A stretch of DNA of 64,000 nucleotides from contig JBOGUF010000138.1 in NCBI GenBank assembly GCA_050696075.1, positions 1 to 64,000 on the forward strand. The letters are read 5' to 3'. The stretch comes from JBOGUF01 sp050696075 (lineage in GTDB: Bacteria > Chloroflexota > Chloroflexia > Thermomicrobiales > UBA6265). Position 1 is the stretch's first letter. Every line of letters begins with the position of its first letter. The position numbers were made by a program, and so were the translations under genes. The notes under the pieces were generated by a model. The model saw nothing but the letters and a program-made list of their open reading frames with translations, did not search any database and was not told where the DNA came from. Positions 48,598-57,415 of the stretch are shown piece after piece.

Positions 48598-50651
48598 TGA
48601 CGAGGTTCGTTTCGGCGAACGCGACGTCGTCCGGCCGGAACAGTGCGCGCCGGCTCGTTCTTGGCTGGTGGGTGGGCACCTTCGTCGCCCTCGTCCTCTG
48701 GGTCGCGTATCGTCTTGATCTCTTCGACGTCTGGACTTGGGTGACCGCATCTGACGGGGCGCGAACCCGACTGCCGGATACCTACGCGACGGTCGATCAT
48801 CCCTTCCATGCCGCGCGGGCCGAAACGCTTCGCCAATCGCTGGCCGACGGCGAGTGGCTACGCTGGATCGGCCATCATCAAGGTGGATTTCCGGTCGAGT
48901 TTTACCCGCTTGGCGTGGCGTGGTTCGAGGTTGCCTTGTGGGCGGGGTTCCTCGGTCTGCTCCCGATGGCGTACGTCCACAAGGTCGCCGTCGCGGTCAT
49001 TTTTCTCTTACCGATGCTCGGCTACCTGCTCCTCGCGCGCCGAGATCGTCTCTCGCCGGGCATCGCGCTGGCCGCGTCCGCCGCGCACGTCTGCGTCAAC
49101 GGCTGGTGGTGGTCAGGTGGCTTTCATGAGTTGGTGAGTTGGGGACTGATCACGAACGTCGCCGGCCACGTGCTGCCGCTCTTTGCACTTACCGGCCTGG
49201 TTTCATATCTCCATAGCGGCAGCCGTGCCAATGGGGCGTTGGCGATTACCGCGGCGGCGGGCGCGATCTATAGCAATCCACGTAGTGTTGTGCCGGTGGC
49301 GGTGGTTGGGATAGCGGCTCTGATCACGGTGGCAGCCGACCATTCGTCTACACGACCCGTTCTGGGCAGGCTGCTGGGACGGCTGGCGTTGGTGGGTGGT
49401 GCGGCGGGATTGCTGGCAGCACCGGAGCTGATCGCGCTCATTCGCTTCGACGATCTCTATTACTTCGTCCACTATCAACGGTACGAGAACGTCTCGGCGT
49501 TGCTCGACTCGTCGATCCAGGCCGTTTCGGGGCCAATCTTCGTCGCGGGCGTCGTGGGACTCGTCCTGGGGTTTGCGCTCCCTGGACGCGTTCAGACGCG
49601 GGCGGTCGCGATCTCGTTGCTGATCTACGCCTCGTTGACAGCGATCCTGGCGACCAGGTCGGTGTTCGAAGGGACGGTCGAGCAGCTTGAACTGACGCGC
49701 CTGATGCCGTTCCAGCGACTATTGACGATCTACTTGGCGGCTATCGCCGTCCATGATGCACTGGGGTGGGCGGGCCGGCGTTTTGTCCAACACCGACACG
49801 CTATCGTCGACGTCGGCCTCGTCGCCATTGCTGGACTCGTCGTGCTGCTCTACGTCGTCACGCCGCCAACCTTCATACCGGACGGTGACCGGGGACTCTA
49901 TTCGATTCCGTCGGCCGCTCAACCAGAAATCGCCGAGCTGGAGGAGGCAGTGCGGGCGGCGGATCGCGAAGCTGAGGCAGGCGCCGCCGTCCTGGTCCTC
50001 GGCACGACCATCTCCTGGCACGATCAGCTTTGGGCGCCGCTCTGGAGCGACCGGCCGTTCTTCTACGACGACTGGCTCTGGTATTGGCAGACCGCGCACT
50101 ACGGCGACTACGACCCGCTGGTCGAACATGCCTACCCAAATGACGCCTCGACGCTTGATGCCGAGTATTTGCGCCGCCATGGCATCGGCGCCGTCGTTGT
50201 CACGGGAGCGGCGAAGGCCGATGCCGCCGCGTCGCCCTTCCTTCGTCATCGTCGCTCGGGAGTCTACGACGTCTACGTTGTGCAGCAGCCGACGACCGTG
50301 GTGACCTTCGGTGATGACAATGCGGTCAGTTCAGCGGTCATGGGGCAACGGGTCACGGCAACCGGTGTGGGTGATGGAGGCACGGCACTCGTGCGCCGAA
50401 ATTGGTTTCCACGATGGCAAGCGACGGTGAATGGCGAGCCGGCGGCGATCACGCGGACGGATGACGGGTACATGACCGTGCCGGTGCCGAGCGGGGATGC
50501 TCAGGTCGAGCTTACCTACGCTCTCGACGGATGGGACTGGATCGCGCGCGGATTGGTCGTTCTTGGTCTCGGCGTTGTGCTCTATCTGCTCGTGCCGGAA
50601 CGGCTCACCCAACGCATTTCGATAGTACGGGATCATCCCGCGCCGGCATGA
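48597..50651 (+). CDS. Large polytopic membrane protein, YfhO/glycosyltransferase-39-like
   Basis: 684 residues. About ten to twelve hydrophobic helices in the first ~420 residues ('LVLGWWVGTFVALVLWVAYRL', 'VAVAVIFLLPMLGYLLLA', 'IFVAGVVGLVLGFALPG'), an extracytoplasmic part of ~200 residues and a last helix 'WIARGLVVLGLGVVLYLLV'. The early 'TYATVDHPFHAARAETLRQSLADGEWLRWI' resembles the first loop of bacterial GT-C-type membrane glycosyltransferases, where acidic residues sit. The late 'RRNWFPRWQATVNGEPAAI' resembles the YfhO C-terminal beta unit. Likely transfers or modifies a lipid-linked sugar at the outer face; substrate unknown. Confidence 0.7.
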   Translation: MTRFVSANATSSGRNSARRLVLGWWVGTFVALVLWVAYRLDLFDVWTWVTASDGARTRLPDTYATVDHPFHAARAETLRQSLADGEWLRWIGHHQGGFPVEFYPLGVAWFEVALWAGFLGLLPMAYVHKVAVAVIFLLPMLGYLLLARRDRLSPGIALAASAAHVCVNGWWWSGGFHELVSWGLITNVAGHVLPLFALTGLVSYLHSGSRANGALAITAAAGAIYSNPRSVVPVAVVGIAALITVAADHSSTRPVLGRLLGRLALVGGAAGLLAAPELIALIRFDDLYYFVHYQRYENVSALLDSSIQAVSGPIFVAGVVGLVLGFALPGRVQTRAVAISLLIYASLTAILATRSVFEGTVEQLELTRLMPFQRLLTIYLAAIAVHDALGWAGRRFVQHRHAIVDVGLVAIAGLVVLLYVVTPPTFIPDGDRGLYSIPSAAQPEIAELEEAVRAADREAEAGAAVLVLGTTISWHDQLWAPLWSDRPFFYDDWLWYWQTAHYGDYDPLVEHAYPNDASTLDAEYLRRHGIGAVVVTGAAKADAAASPFLRHRRSGVYDVYVVQQPTTVVTFGDDNAVSSAVMGQRVTATGVGDGGTALVRRNWFPRWQATVNGEPAAITRTDDGYMTVPVPSGDAQVELTYALDGWDWIARGLVVLGLGVVLYLLVPERLTQRISIVRDHPAPA

Positions 50652-50660
50652 CGGCGAGTC

Positions 50661-52310
50661 TCAGACCCAGGGCTCGATCGGGACGTCGATGATCGTCGGT
50701 ACGTCGCGGTGGAGGGCTCGCGCGATGGCTTCTTCCATCGCCTCGGGGCTGCCCGCGCGCTCCGCCGGGATGCCGTAGGCGCGGGCAAGCTCGACATAAT
50801 CTGGATTGACGAGATCGACTGCCATGGCGCGGCCGCCGCGCTCGCGGACTTGCGCCTCTTTCACAGCGGAGTAGGCGGAGTCGTTGAAGATGACGATCGG
50901 GATGCCCAATCTGAACTGGATGGCCGTCGCCAGCTCGGCCATCGTGAACTGGAAACCGCCGTCGCCGACGATGCAGGCGACCGCCGTTTCGGGGCGCGCC
51001 ACCTTCGCGCCGATGGCGACGGGTAAGGAGAAGCCGAGCGTGCCGAAGCCGGACGGGAACATGAACGTCCGAGGTTCGTAGACCGGAAAGAGTCCACAGG
51101 CGACGTAGCTCATCATCGTCATATCAAAGGCCGCGATCCCGTCGCGGGGAAGCGCGCGGCGGAGTGCGTCCACGTAGTGTCGCCGGTCCGCGCCAAAGGC
51201 GTCGGCTTGTGCGCTTTGCCGGACCTCGGCGATGGTTTCGATGCTGGAGCCGGAACGACGCACGTTGTCGCCCGCGAGTAGCGATGCGATTCCTTCGATG
51301 GCTAGCGCGGCATCGCCGAGAATGCCGAGCGTCGGGCGCGCATTGAGCGTCAACTCGCGCGGATCGACGTCGATTCGGATCATCTCGCGCGGGAAGCGCA
51401 TCTGGAAGTCGGAGGTCGCCTGCGCGCCCAACTTCGAACCGATCACCAACAGGCAGTTTGCCTCCTGCATGAGACAATCGACGCTATTTCCGGGGCTCCA
51501 GAGGTTGCCGAGGACGAGCGGATGGTCTTCCGGCACGGACCCCTTGCCCATGATCGAGGTGACGACTGGCGCCCCTAGGCGTTCGGCCAGCGCCAAGACG
51601 TGCGCGCCGGCGGCTGCTTGGACCGCGCCGCCACCGCAATAAATCACCGTCCTGGTTGACTCACTGAGCCGGTCGGCCGCTTGTCGCAGCAGAACAGGAT
51701 CGGGCAAGACGCGGCGGTCACGGGCGGGTTCAGGGATGTGAATCTCGATGGCGGGCTCGTCAAGGACGTCGACGGGGATTTCGACGTGGACGGGCATGGG
51801 GCGGCCGGTGGTCAACCGGGCGAAGCCGTAGGAGACCGCGCCCGGCACGTCGTCGGCGCGGTCGATCCGCGTGTTCCATTGGGTGACCGCGCGCATGACG
51901 GCGAGTTGGTCTTTGAGGTCGTGCAGGCTGCCGCGCATGCCGTCGACCCAGGGCCGGTGGACGTTGGACGAGAGTACGAAGATAGGCGATGAGTCGGTGT
52001 AGGCCTCGCCCACCGCGGTTGCGACGTTGGTCACGCCGGGGCCGGTGATGACGAGGGCGACACCTGGCCGCCCCGAAGCCCGCGCGTACCCGTCGGCCAT
52101 GAAACCGGCGCCCTGTTCGTGTCGTGCCAGGACGTGGCGGATACGAGAGCGTCCGAGCGCGTCGTAGAGGGCGAGCGTGTGGACGCCGGGGATGCCGAAG
52201 ACGATCTCGACGCCGTTCGCTTCCAGCGTGGCGATGGCCAACTCGGCGCCGGATGCCGTGCCGCGCTCGGCGATGGCGTCGATCAGGCTCGATGTGTAGG
52301 TTGCGACCAT
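50661..52310 (-). CDS. Thiamine pyrophosphate-dependent enzyme, acetolactate synthase large-subunit-like
   Basis: 549 residues. The three TPP-enzyme domains are clear. The N-terminal part has 'IVFGIPGVHTLALYDALGRS' and the catalytic Glu in 'ARHEQGAGFMADGYARASGRPGV'. The central domain has 'VIYCGGGAVQAAAGAHVLALAERLGAPVVTSIMGKGSVPEDHP'. The C-terminal domain has the Mg-TPP motif 'VGDGGFQFTMAELATAIQFRLGIPIVIFNDS'. Acetolactate synthase, glyoxylate carboligase, benzoylformate decarboxylase and sulfoacetaldehyde acetyltransferase share this fold, and no small regulatory subunit is adjacent, so substrate assignment is open. Confidence 0.87.
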   Translation of the reverse strand: MVATYTSSLIDAIAERGTASGAELAIATLEANGVEIVFGIPGVHTLALYDALGRSRIRHVLARHEQGAGFMADGYARASGRPGVALVITGPGVTNVATAVGEAYTDSSPIFVLSSNVHRPWVDGMRGSLHDLKDQLAVMRAVTQWNTRIDRADDVPGAVSYGFARLTTGRPMPVHVEIPVDVLDEPAIEIHIPEPARDRRVLPDPVLLRQAADRLSESTRTVIYCGGGAVQAAAGAHVLALAERLGAPVVTSIMGKGSVPEDHPLVLGNLWSPGNSVDCLMQEANCLLVIGSKLGAQATSDFQMRFPREMIRIDVDPRELTLNARPTLGILGDAALAIEGIASLLAGDNVRRSGSSIETIAEVRQSAQADAFGADRRHYVDALRRALPRDGIAAFDMTMMSYVACGLFPVYEPRTFMFPSGFGTLGFSLPVAIGAKVARPETAVACIVGDGGFQFTMAELATAIQFRLGIPIVIFNDSAYSAVKEAQVRERGGRAMAVDLVNPDYVELARAYGIPAERAGSPEAMEEAIARALHRDVPTIIDVPIEPWV

Positions 52311-52378
52311 TCGTCGGCTCCTCTACGACCCGCAATGCCGCCGCGGCAACGCGTTGCCGCGGCGTGAATTTATTTCGT

Positions 52379-52759
52379 TCACCGATCCGATTGTGGCGCT
52401 GGCGCATCGGCGCCGATTTCATCCGTGGGATTCGAGATTGATTCTCCCACAAATTCGTTCGCTTCGAGCCAGGCGCGTCCTCGCGCGGAGAGTTGCCAGA
52501 GTGAACGGCCGCGCGCTCCCTTTCCAAAAAAGGGTCCGATCAGTCCGCGAACCCGTGCACTCGTGAAGACGGCGTCGGCAAACGCGGGTTGCCATCCGAG
52601 CGACTCTGCTTCCGTCGCAAAGGCTGTTTGGGAGAAGCCCCGCGACTCGGCCTCCGCCCACGTCAGCACTTGCCGCAAGTACGGGTCGAGCGGCGACGGC
52701 GCGGATTGCTTGGCCGCGTCGGTTCGCGGTAACCGTGTTCGTTGTGACGTTTCGCCCAT
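52379..52759 (-). CDS. Hypothetical protein, possible small winged-helix protein
   Basis: 126 residues from ATG 52759. 'YLRQVLTWAEAESRGFSQTAFATEAESLGW' followed by 'AVFTSARVRGLIGPFFGKGARGRSLWQLSARGRAWL' looks like a helical region with a basic winged turn, but I do not recognise a family. It is divergent from the unknown gene at 52800, sharing a ~40-bp promoter gap, and lies downstream of nothing obvious. Confidence 0.55.
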   Translation of the reverse strand: MGETSQRTRLPRTDAAKQSAPSPLDPYLRQVLTWAEAESRGFSQTAFATEAESLGWQPAFADAVFTSARVRGLIGPFFGKGARGRSLWQLSARGRAWLEANEFVGESISNPTDEIGADAPAPQSDR

Positions 52760-52799
52760 GCGGCCAATGGTAGCACCGTGGAGCAGGGGACGGACTGGT

Positions 52800-54083
52800 A
52801 TGCTTCGGTCGTCGGTGATTCGGTTGGAGCATTGCGCAACGCGGATACCTGTCCGCGCGAGGCCGAGCACATATCTGGAAGCACTCGTGGCCGACGAGAC
52901 AACCATTCGATCGTCGCTGGTTCCTGGCAGCGACCTAATCAGCGCGGTCTTGAATCGCGACGTGATGGGCCTGGCCGATCGCGGCGGCGCGAGCGGTCTG
53001 GTCGGCGAACGATGGGCAGATGTGTGCGCCGAGTGGACGGGGAGCTGGGCCGAGTACCGGATGCTAGTTCCGGATGAGAAGTCGTCGCCGCTCGTCGTCG
53101 ATCGGGTGGCACGACTCGACCACCGGCCGGAGATCGAACGCGCGGCCTCGAAGCGGGCCCTGCAGAACCCCGATTTGTTACTCGTCGGGACGCGGGATGG
53201 CCGGGTGACGATCCAGGCCGCGGACGCCAAGTTCTCAGTCGAAACGGCGCGGTCCAAGCAGGTGAGCCAGGCGGTGGTCGAGGCCCTGTTGGGGTTGGGA
53301 CCGCTCTTGACGCCGGTCATCGGCGAGTTGCCGGCGACGAGCGACATCGTGCCCGGGGTCTTTCTGTGCCCAGACTATCCGCTGACCCACGTCATGCTGC
53401 GCCGTCGTCAGGGAATCACCCGCGTCACGGTCAAGGAGCGCGAGGTCGTGCTCGTGCCGGCGCTCGCCAAGCGCTTCTTCGCTTCGATGGAAGGCGAGTC
53501 GATCATGCCAGTGCTCGCTGGCATCGACCAATTGCCGGTCCGGCTGGATGAGAGCTTACTCGCGGGGCTCTACTACTTCCGCCTCTCGCGCGCGGCGGTC
53601 GGTTGTTGGGTCGACTCGGTCAAACCGCTTCTTGTCTATAACGACACGACCGAAATCGACGTGGGGGCGGTCCAAGTGGAGGCGGCCAGGCGCGCGAAAC
53701 GCGCGAAGTCCGCGTGGGATCTGATTCTGATCTGGAATGCGGACGTCGGGACCGTGCGAACCCAGCGAGCGGCCGTGGAACAGGTGGCGGGGCTGCCGAT
53801 CACGGGGCGGGAACTCCGCGATCTCATCGGGCGCATGGCAGCCGGCGTCGAGCAACCGCCTTCGATCAATCAAGTCCGGCGCCGGCTCAGAGCGTGGTAT
53901 CGGCTGGAGCTTCGAGGGCGGGTCGGTCCGCTCCGGCCACCGATCGACGATCTGCCAAGAGCGTTGCAGGCGGTTGCCGCGGCCAGCGCCGAGGTTGGGC
54001 CTGTCGTCGAGGCGCGAGCGCGGGACATCGTCGAGCAACTCATGGCGCGGGACGGGACGATCGAGGACGATATCGACTCCTGA
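52800..54083 (+). CDS. Protein of unknown function
   Basis: 427 residues from ATG 52800, with AGGGGA 9-10 bp upstream. No membrane segment. It has 'IERAASKRALQNPDLLLVGTRDGRVTIQAADAKFSVETARSKQVSQAVVEALL', which has the look of a PD-(D/E)xK nuclease-like core (Asp, later Asp-x-Lys in 'AADAKFS'), then 'YFRLSRAAVGCWVDSVKPLLVYNDTTEIDVGAVQVEAA' and a helical end. The nuclease resemblance is weak and based on a short motif. Other members may exist in related genomes; the function is unknown. Confidence 0.6.
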   Translation: MLRSSVIRLEHCATRIPVRARPSTYLEALVADETTIRSSLVPGSDLISAVLNRDVMGLADRGGASGLVGERWADVCAEWTGSWAEYRMLVPDEKSSPLVVDRVARLDHRPEIERAASKRALQNPDLLLVGTRDGRVTIQAADAKFSVETARSKQVSQAVVEALLGLGPLLTPVIGELPATSDIVPGVFLCPDYPLTHVMLRRRQGITRVTVKEREVVLVPALAKRFFASMEGESIMPVLAGIDQLPVRLDESLLAGLYYFRLSRAAVGCWVDSVKPLLVYNDTTEIDVGAVQVEAARRAKRAKSAWDLILIWNADVGTVRTQRAAVEQVAGLPITGRELRDLIGRMAAGVEQPPSINQVRRRLRAWYRLELRGRVGPLRPPIDDLPRALQAVAAASAEVGPVVEARARDIVEQLMARDGTIEDDIDS

Positions 54084-54095
54084 TGTTGGCCGACG

Positions 54096-54119
54096 CGGCT
54101 TGTGGATACAGACAAGCCG
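54096..54119. terminator. Hairpin after the unknown gene
   Basis: CGGCTTGT (54096-54103), loop GGATACAG, ACAAGCCG (54112-54119): an 8-bp stem 13 bp past the stop at 54083. No T-run, so it may be a weak or Rho-assisted terminator. Confidence 0.4.
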
Positions 54120-54366
54120 TTGACGCGGCGATATACTCAGGCCGCAAACACGAGCTACGTCGCCGAGCGGACCGACTACGAGGTAACGACGGTGGGACTC
54201 TCCATCGCCAGTCGTCACCTCATCAGCCACGACAGCGGCAGGTCACCGTTTATATGCCCGACGCTTGCTGGGGCTGACTTGCCCGTTCGGCGCGCGGGGC
54301 GACGACCCGCTAGGGGGCGGGCGGCTGGCGATTGATCCGGCAATCCGGAAAGGAGAGTGATCCCGT

Positions 54367-54861
54367 ATGGCGAGCATGACGACCGCGCCGGCAACGGTGA
54401 CGATCAACCTCACGGTGAATGGTCAAAGGCATTCTGCGCATGTGGAACCGCGCATGCTGCTCGTGCATTTCCTGCGCGAGACGCTTGGTCTGACCGGCAC
54501 TCATATTGGATGCGACACGAGCCAATGCGGCGCGTGTGTGATTCACCTTGACGGACTGCCGGTGAAGAGCTGTACGGTCCTGGCCGTTCAGGCCGATGGT
54601 TCGGAGATCGCCACGATCGAGGGAGTGGCCCAGAACGGCCAGCTTCACCCCGTCCAGGAAGGATTCTGGGAGATGCACGGGCTCCAGTGCGGCTTTTGCA
54701 CGCCAGGAATGATCATGACCGCTGTCTCCCTCCTCGAGCGCAACCCCCACCCGTCCGAAGCCGAGATCCGGCACGAACTGGAGGGAAATCTCTGCCGTTG
54801 CACCGGCTACCAGAACATCGTCAAGTCGGTCCAGTACGCGGCCGAGAAGATGAGCTCTTAG
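54367..54861 (+). CDS. 2Fe-2S subunit of a molybdenum hydroxylase (CoxS-like)
   Basis: 164 residues. The plant-ferredoxin-type cluster is 'GCDTSQCGACVIHLDGLPVKSC' and the second cluster is 'QCGFCTPGMIMT...CRCTGYQNI'. The spacing matches CoxS/XdhC-type small subunits of xanthine-oxidase-family enzymes, which pass electrons from molybdenum to FAD. First gene of the coxS-coxL-coxM-like operon. Confidence 0.93.
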   Translation: MASMTTAPATVTINLTVNGQRHSAHVEPRMLLVHFLRETLGLTGTHIGCDTSQCGACVIHLDGLPVKSCTVLAVQADGSEIATIEGVAQNGQLHPVQEGFWEMHGLQCGFCTPGMIMTAVSLLERNPHPSEAEIRHELEGNLCRCTGYQNIVKSVQYAAEKMSS

Positions 54862-54936
54862 CTGCTAGTCGCTCGCCGATTGGGAGCCGATCTGGCGATT
54901 AGCGATTGGCTACTGACTGCACAAGGGAGGACGTCG

Positions 54937-57318
54937 ATGAGCGCCACCTTGGAAGCGCCGCGGAAATTGGTCGGACAGCCGATCAAGCGACGGGAGGATC
55001 CCCGGCTGATCGCCGGCGCGGGGTCGTACCTGGACGACGTCAAGCTAATGGGCATGACGCACGCGGCGATCTTGCGGTCGCCCTTGGCTCACGCACGAAT
55101 TAGGGCGATCGATACCGGCGGGGCCACGTCGATGCCCGGCGTGCTCGGGGTCTTCACCGCTGACGATTTCCAGGAACTCAATCCATTACCCGCGGCCTGG
55201 CAGGCGGCCGGCGTACAAAACAACGCGGTGACGCCGCGCGTGCTCGCGTCGGGCGAAGTGCATCAAGTCGGCGACCCGGTCGCGGTCGTCGTTGCGGAGA
55301 ACCGCTACCAGGCGCAAGACGCGGTGAATGCCATCGTCGTCGAATACGACGAGTTGCCGGCGGTTGTCGACGCGAAGGCGGCGACCGAACCCGGCGCTCC
55401 GCAACTGCACGACGAGGCGCCGAACAACGTCGCCCTGAAGTGGACCTGCGGCAAAGACGCGGAGACGGTCGACGCGGCGTTGAACGAGGCGGAGGTCAGG
55501 CTCAGCCAGCACCTGATCAACCAGCGGCTGATCCCGACCGCGATCGAGACGCGGGGATCGATCGGGCGATACGATCCGGCGACTGGCGACTACACGCTCT
55601 GGGCAACGTCCCAGGCGCCGCACGTCCACCGGCTGCTGCTCGCGGCCTTTGTCCTCGGCGTGCCGGAGCAAAAGATCCGGGTGATCGCTCCGGACGTCGG
55701 CGGCGGCTTTGGCAGCAAGATCTTCATCTACTTCGACATGCCGCTGGTGCTGGCGCTGTCGAAGAAGCTGGGTGGCCGGCCGGTCAAGTTCGTCGAGGAC
55801 CGATCGGAGAACTACCAGAGCACGACGCATGGGCGCGACCACATCACGGACGTCGAAGTGGGCGCGAAGAAGGATGGGACGATCACGGCGCTCAAGGTCA
55901 CGACCTGGGCCAACCTCGGCGCTTATTTCTCAACAATTGCTGCCGGGATTCCGACGACGCTCTACGGGCGGATGCTCGCCGGCTGCTACAAGATTCCGAA
56001 CATTCACTGCCACGTCACCGCGACCTACACCAACACGGCAATGGTCGACGCGTATCGCGGCGCCGGTCGGCCAGAGGCGGCCTACGTGATCGAGCGCGTT
56101 TGCGATCTGGTCGCGGACGAAACCGGTGTCGACCCGGCCGAGGTGCGGCGGCGGAACTTCATTCAGCCGGAGGACTTTCCGTACGACACCGGCGTCGGCA
56201 TGCTCCCGTACGACAGCGGCAACTACGAACCGGCGCTGGATCGGGCACTGGCGCTGGTCGGCTACGACGGCGTGCGCAGGGAACAGGAGGAGCGCCGCCA
56301 GCGTGGCGACAGCAAGCTGCTCGGCATCGGTCTCTCCTCCTACGTCGAGGTCTGCGGCGTCGCGCCGTCGAAGTGGATCGGCTTACCGGGCGAGGGGTGG
56401 GGCGCCGGCCTTTGGGAGAGCGCGAACGTCAAGGTCCACCTGACCGGCAAGGTCGTCGTCACGACCGGCTCGTTGCCGCATGGGCAGGGCCACGAGACGA
56501 CGTTTGCCCAGCTCGTTGCCGACGAGCTCGGCGTGCCGTACGACGACATTCAAGTTGAGCATTCCGACACGCAGTCGGCTCCCTTTGGCTTCGGCTCGTA
56601 CGGCAGCCGATCACTGGCAGTGGGAGGGACCGCGATCTACAAGAGCGTGGCGAAGGTCAAAGAGAAGGCGAAGCGCCTCGCCGCGCACATGCTGGAAGCG
56701 GCCGAGGAGGACATCGTCTTTGAGGACGGCAAGGCCCACGTCAAGGGCGCACCCGATGCGGCCAAGACGATCCAGGAGATTGCGCTGGCCGCGCACGTCG
56801 CGTACGACTTGCCGGACGGCATGGAACCGTTCCTCGACGAGACCACGTACTACGACCCGCCGAATTGCACCTTCCCCTTCGGCACGCACGCCTGTGTCAT
56901 AGAGGTGGACAAGGACTCGGGCCAGGTAGAGGTGAAGCGTTACGTCGCGGTCGACGACGTGGGGAATGTTGTCAATCCGCTCATCGTCGACGGTCAGATC
57001 CACGGCGGCATCGCGCAGGGATTGGCGCAGGCGCTCTACGAGAGTGCTCATTACGATGAGAACGGTCAATTGCTGACCGGCACGCTCAGTGACTACGCAA
57101 TCCCGAAGGCGAGCATGGTGCCGACCTACGAGCTCGACCGCACGGTCACGCTGACGCCGACGAACCCAATGGGCGTCAAGGGTGCGGGCGAGGCAGGAAC
57201 GATCGCCTCAACGCCGGCGGTCGCCAACGCGGTCGTCGACGCCGTCTCGCATCTCGGTATCCGGCACATCGACATGCCGCTGACGCCGGAGCGCGTCTGG
57301 CGAGCGATCAACGGGTGA
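54937..57318 (+). CDS. Molybdopterin-binding large subunit, form II CO-dehydrogenase-like (CoxL-type)
   Basis: 793 residues from ATG 54937, with GGGAGG upstream. It has 'GQPIKRREDPRLIAGAGSYLDDV', 'APDVGGGFGSKIF' and 'GVKGAGEAGTIASTPAVANAVVDAV', all molybdopterin-binding signatures of the xanthine oxidase family. The active-site loop reads AYRGAGR (372-378), which is the form II motif; form I, true CO dehydrogenase, has AYxCSFR. The physiological substrate of form II enzymes is mostly unknown, so CO oxidation should not be assumed. Confidence 0.93.
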   Translation: MSATLEAPRKLVGQPIKRREDPRLIAGAGSYLDDVKLMGMTHAAILRSPLAHARIRAIDTGGATSMPGVLGVFTADDFQELNPLPAAWQAAGVQNNAVTPRVLASGEVHQVGDPVAVVVAENRYQAQDAVNAIVVEYDELPAVVDAKAATEPGAPQLHDEAPNNVALKWTCGKDAETVDAALNEAEVRLSQHLINQRLIPTAIETRGSIGRYDPATGDYTLWATSQAPHVHRLLLAAFVLGVPEQKIRVIAPDVGGGFGSKIFIYFDMPLVLALSKKLGGRPVKFVEDRSENYQSTTHGRDHITDVEVGAKKDGTITALKVTTWANLGAYFSTIAAGIPTTLYGRMLAGCYKIPNIHCHVTATYTNTAMVDAYRGAGRPEAAYVIERVCDLVADETGVDPAEVRRRNFIQPEDFPYDTGVGMLPYDSGNYEPALDRALALVGYDGVRREQEERRQRGDSKLLGIGLSSYVEVCGVAPSKWIGLPGEGWGAGLWESANVKVHLTGKVVVTTGSLPHGQGHETTFAQLVADELGVPYDDIQVEHSDTQSAPFGFGSYGSRSLAVGGTAIYKSVAKVKEKAKRLAAHMLEAAEEDIVFEDGKAHVKGAPDAAKTIQEIALAAHVAYDLPDGMEPFLDETTYYDPPNCTFPFGTHACVIEVDKDSGQVEVKRYVAVDDVGNVVNPLIVDGQIHGGIAQGLAQALYESAHYDENGQLLTGTLSDYAIPKASMVPTYELDRTVTLTPTNPMGVKGAGEAGTIASTPAVANAVVDAVSHLGIRHIDMPLTPERVWRAING

Positions 57319-57322
57319 AAGG

Positions 57323-57394
57323 CGGTAGGGCTTAGGCATTAGGCGTTAGGGGAACGGCGTCGTGGTTCCTAACGCCTAACGCCTAACGTCTAAC
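57323..57394. repeat. Inverted repeat of TTAGGC/GCCTAA units between coxL- and coxM-like genes
   Basis: The left arm has three near-copies of TTAGGC (57323-57350); the right arm (57368-57394) has GCCTAA units in the opposite sense. In the 27-bp arm comparison 22 positions match. A stable hairpin in the operon mRNA is expected. The gap contains nothing else but the ribosome site for coxM at 57401-57410. Confidence 0.8.
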
Positions 57395-57415
57395 CTCCCA
57401 GAGAGGAGAGTAAAG

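Noticed and set aside
54120..54137. TTGACG followed by TATACT as a promoter for the cox-like operon
   Set aside because: The spacer is only 6 bp, far too short for a sigma-70 promoter.
54937..57318. Calling the large subunit a true aerobic CO dehydrogenase (coxL)
   Set aside because: The active-site loop is AYRGAGR rather than AYxCSFR, so only a form II assignment is supported.
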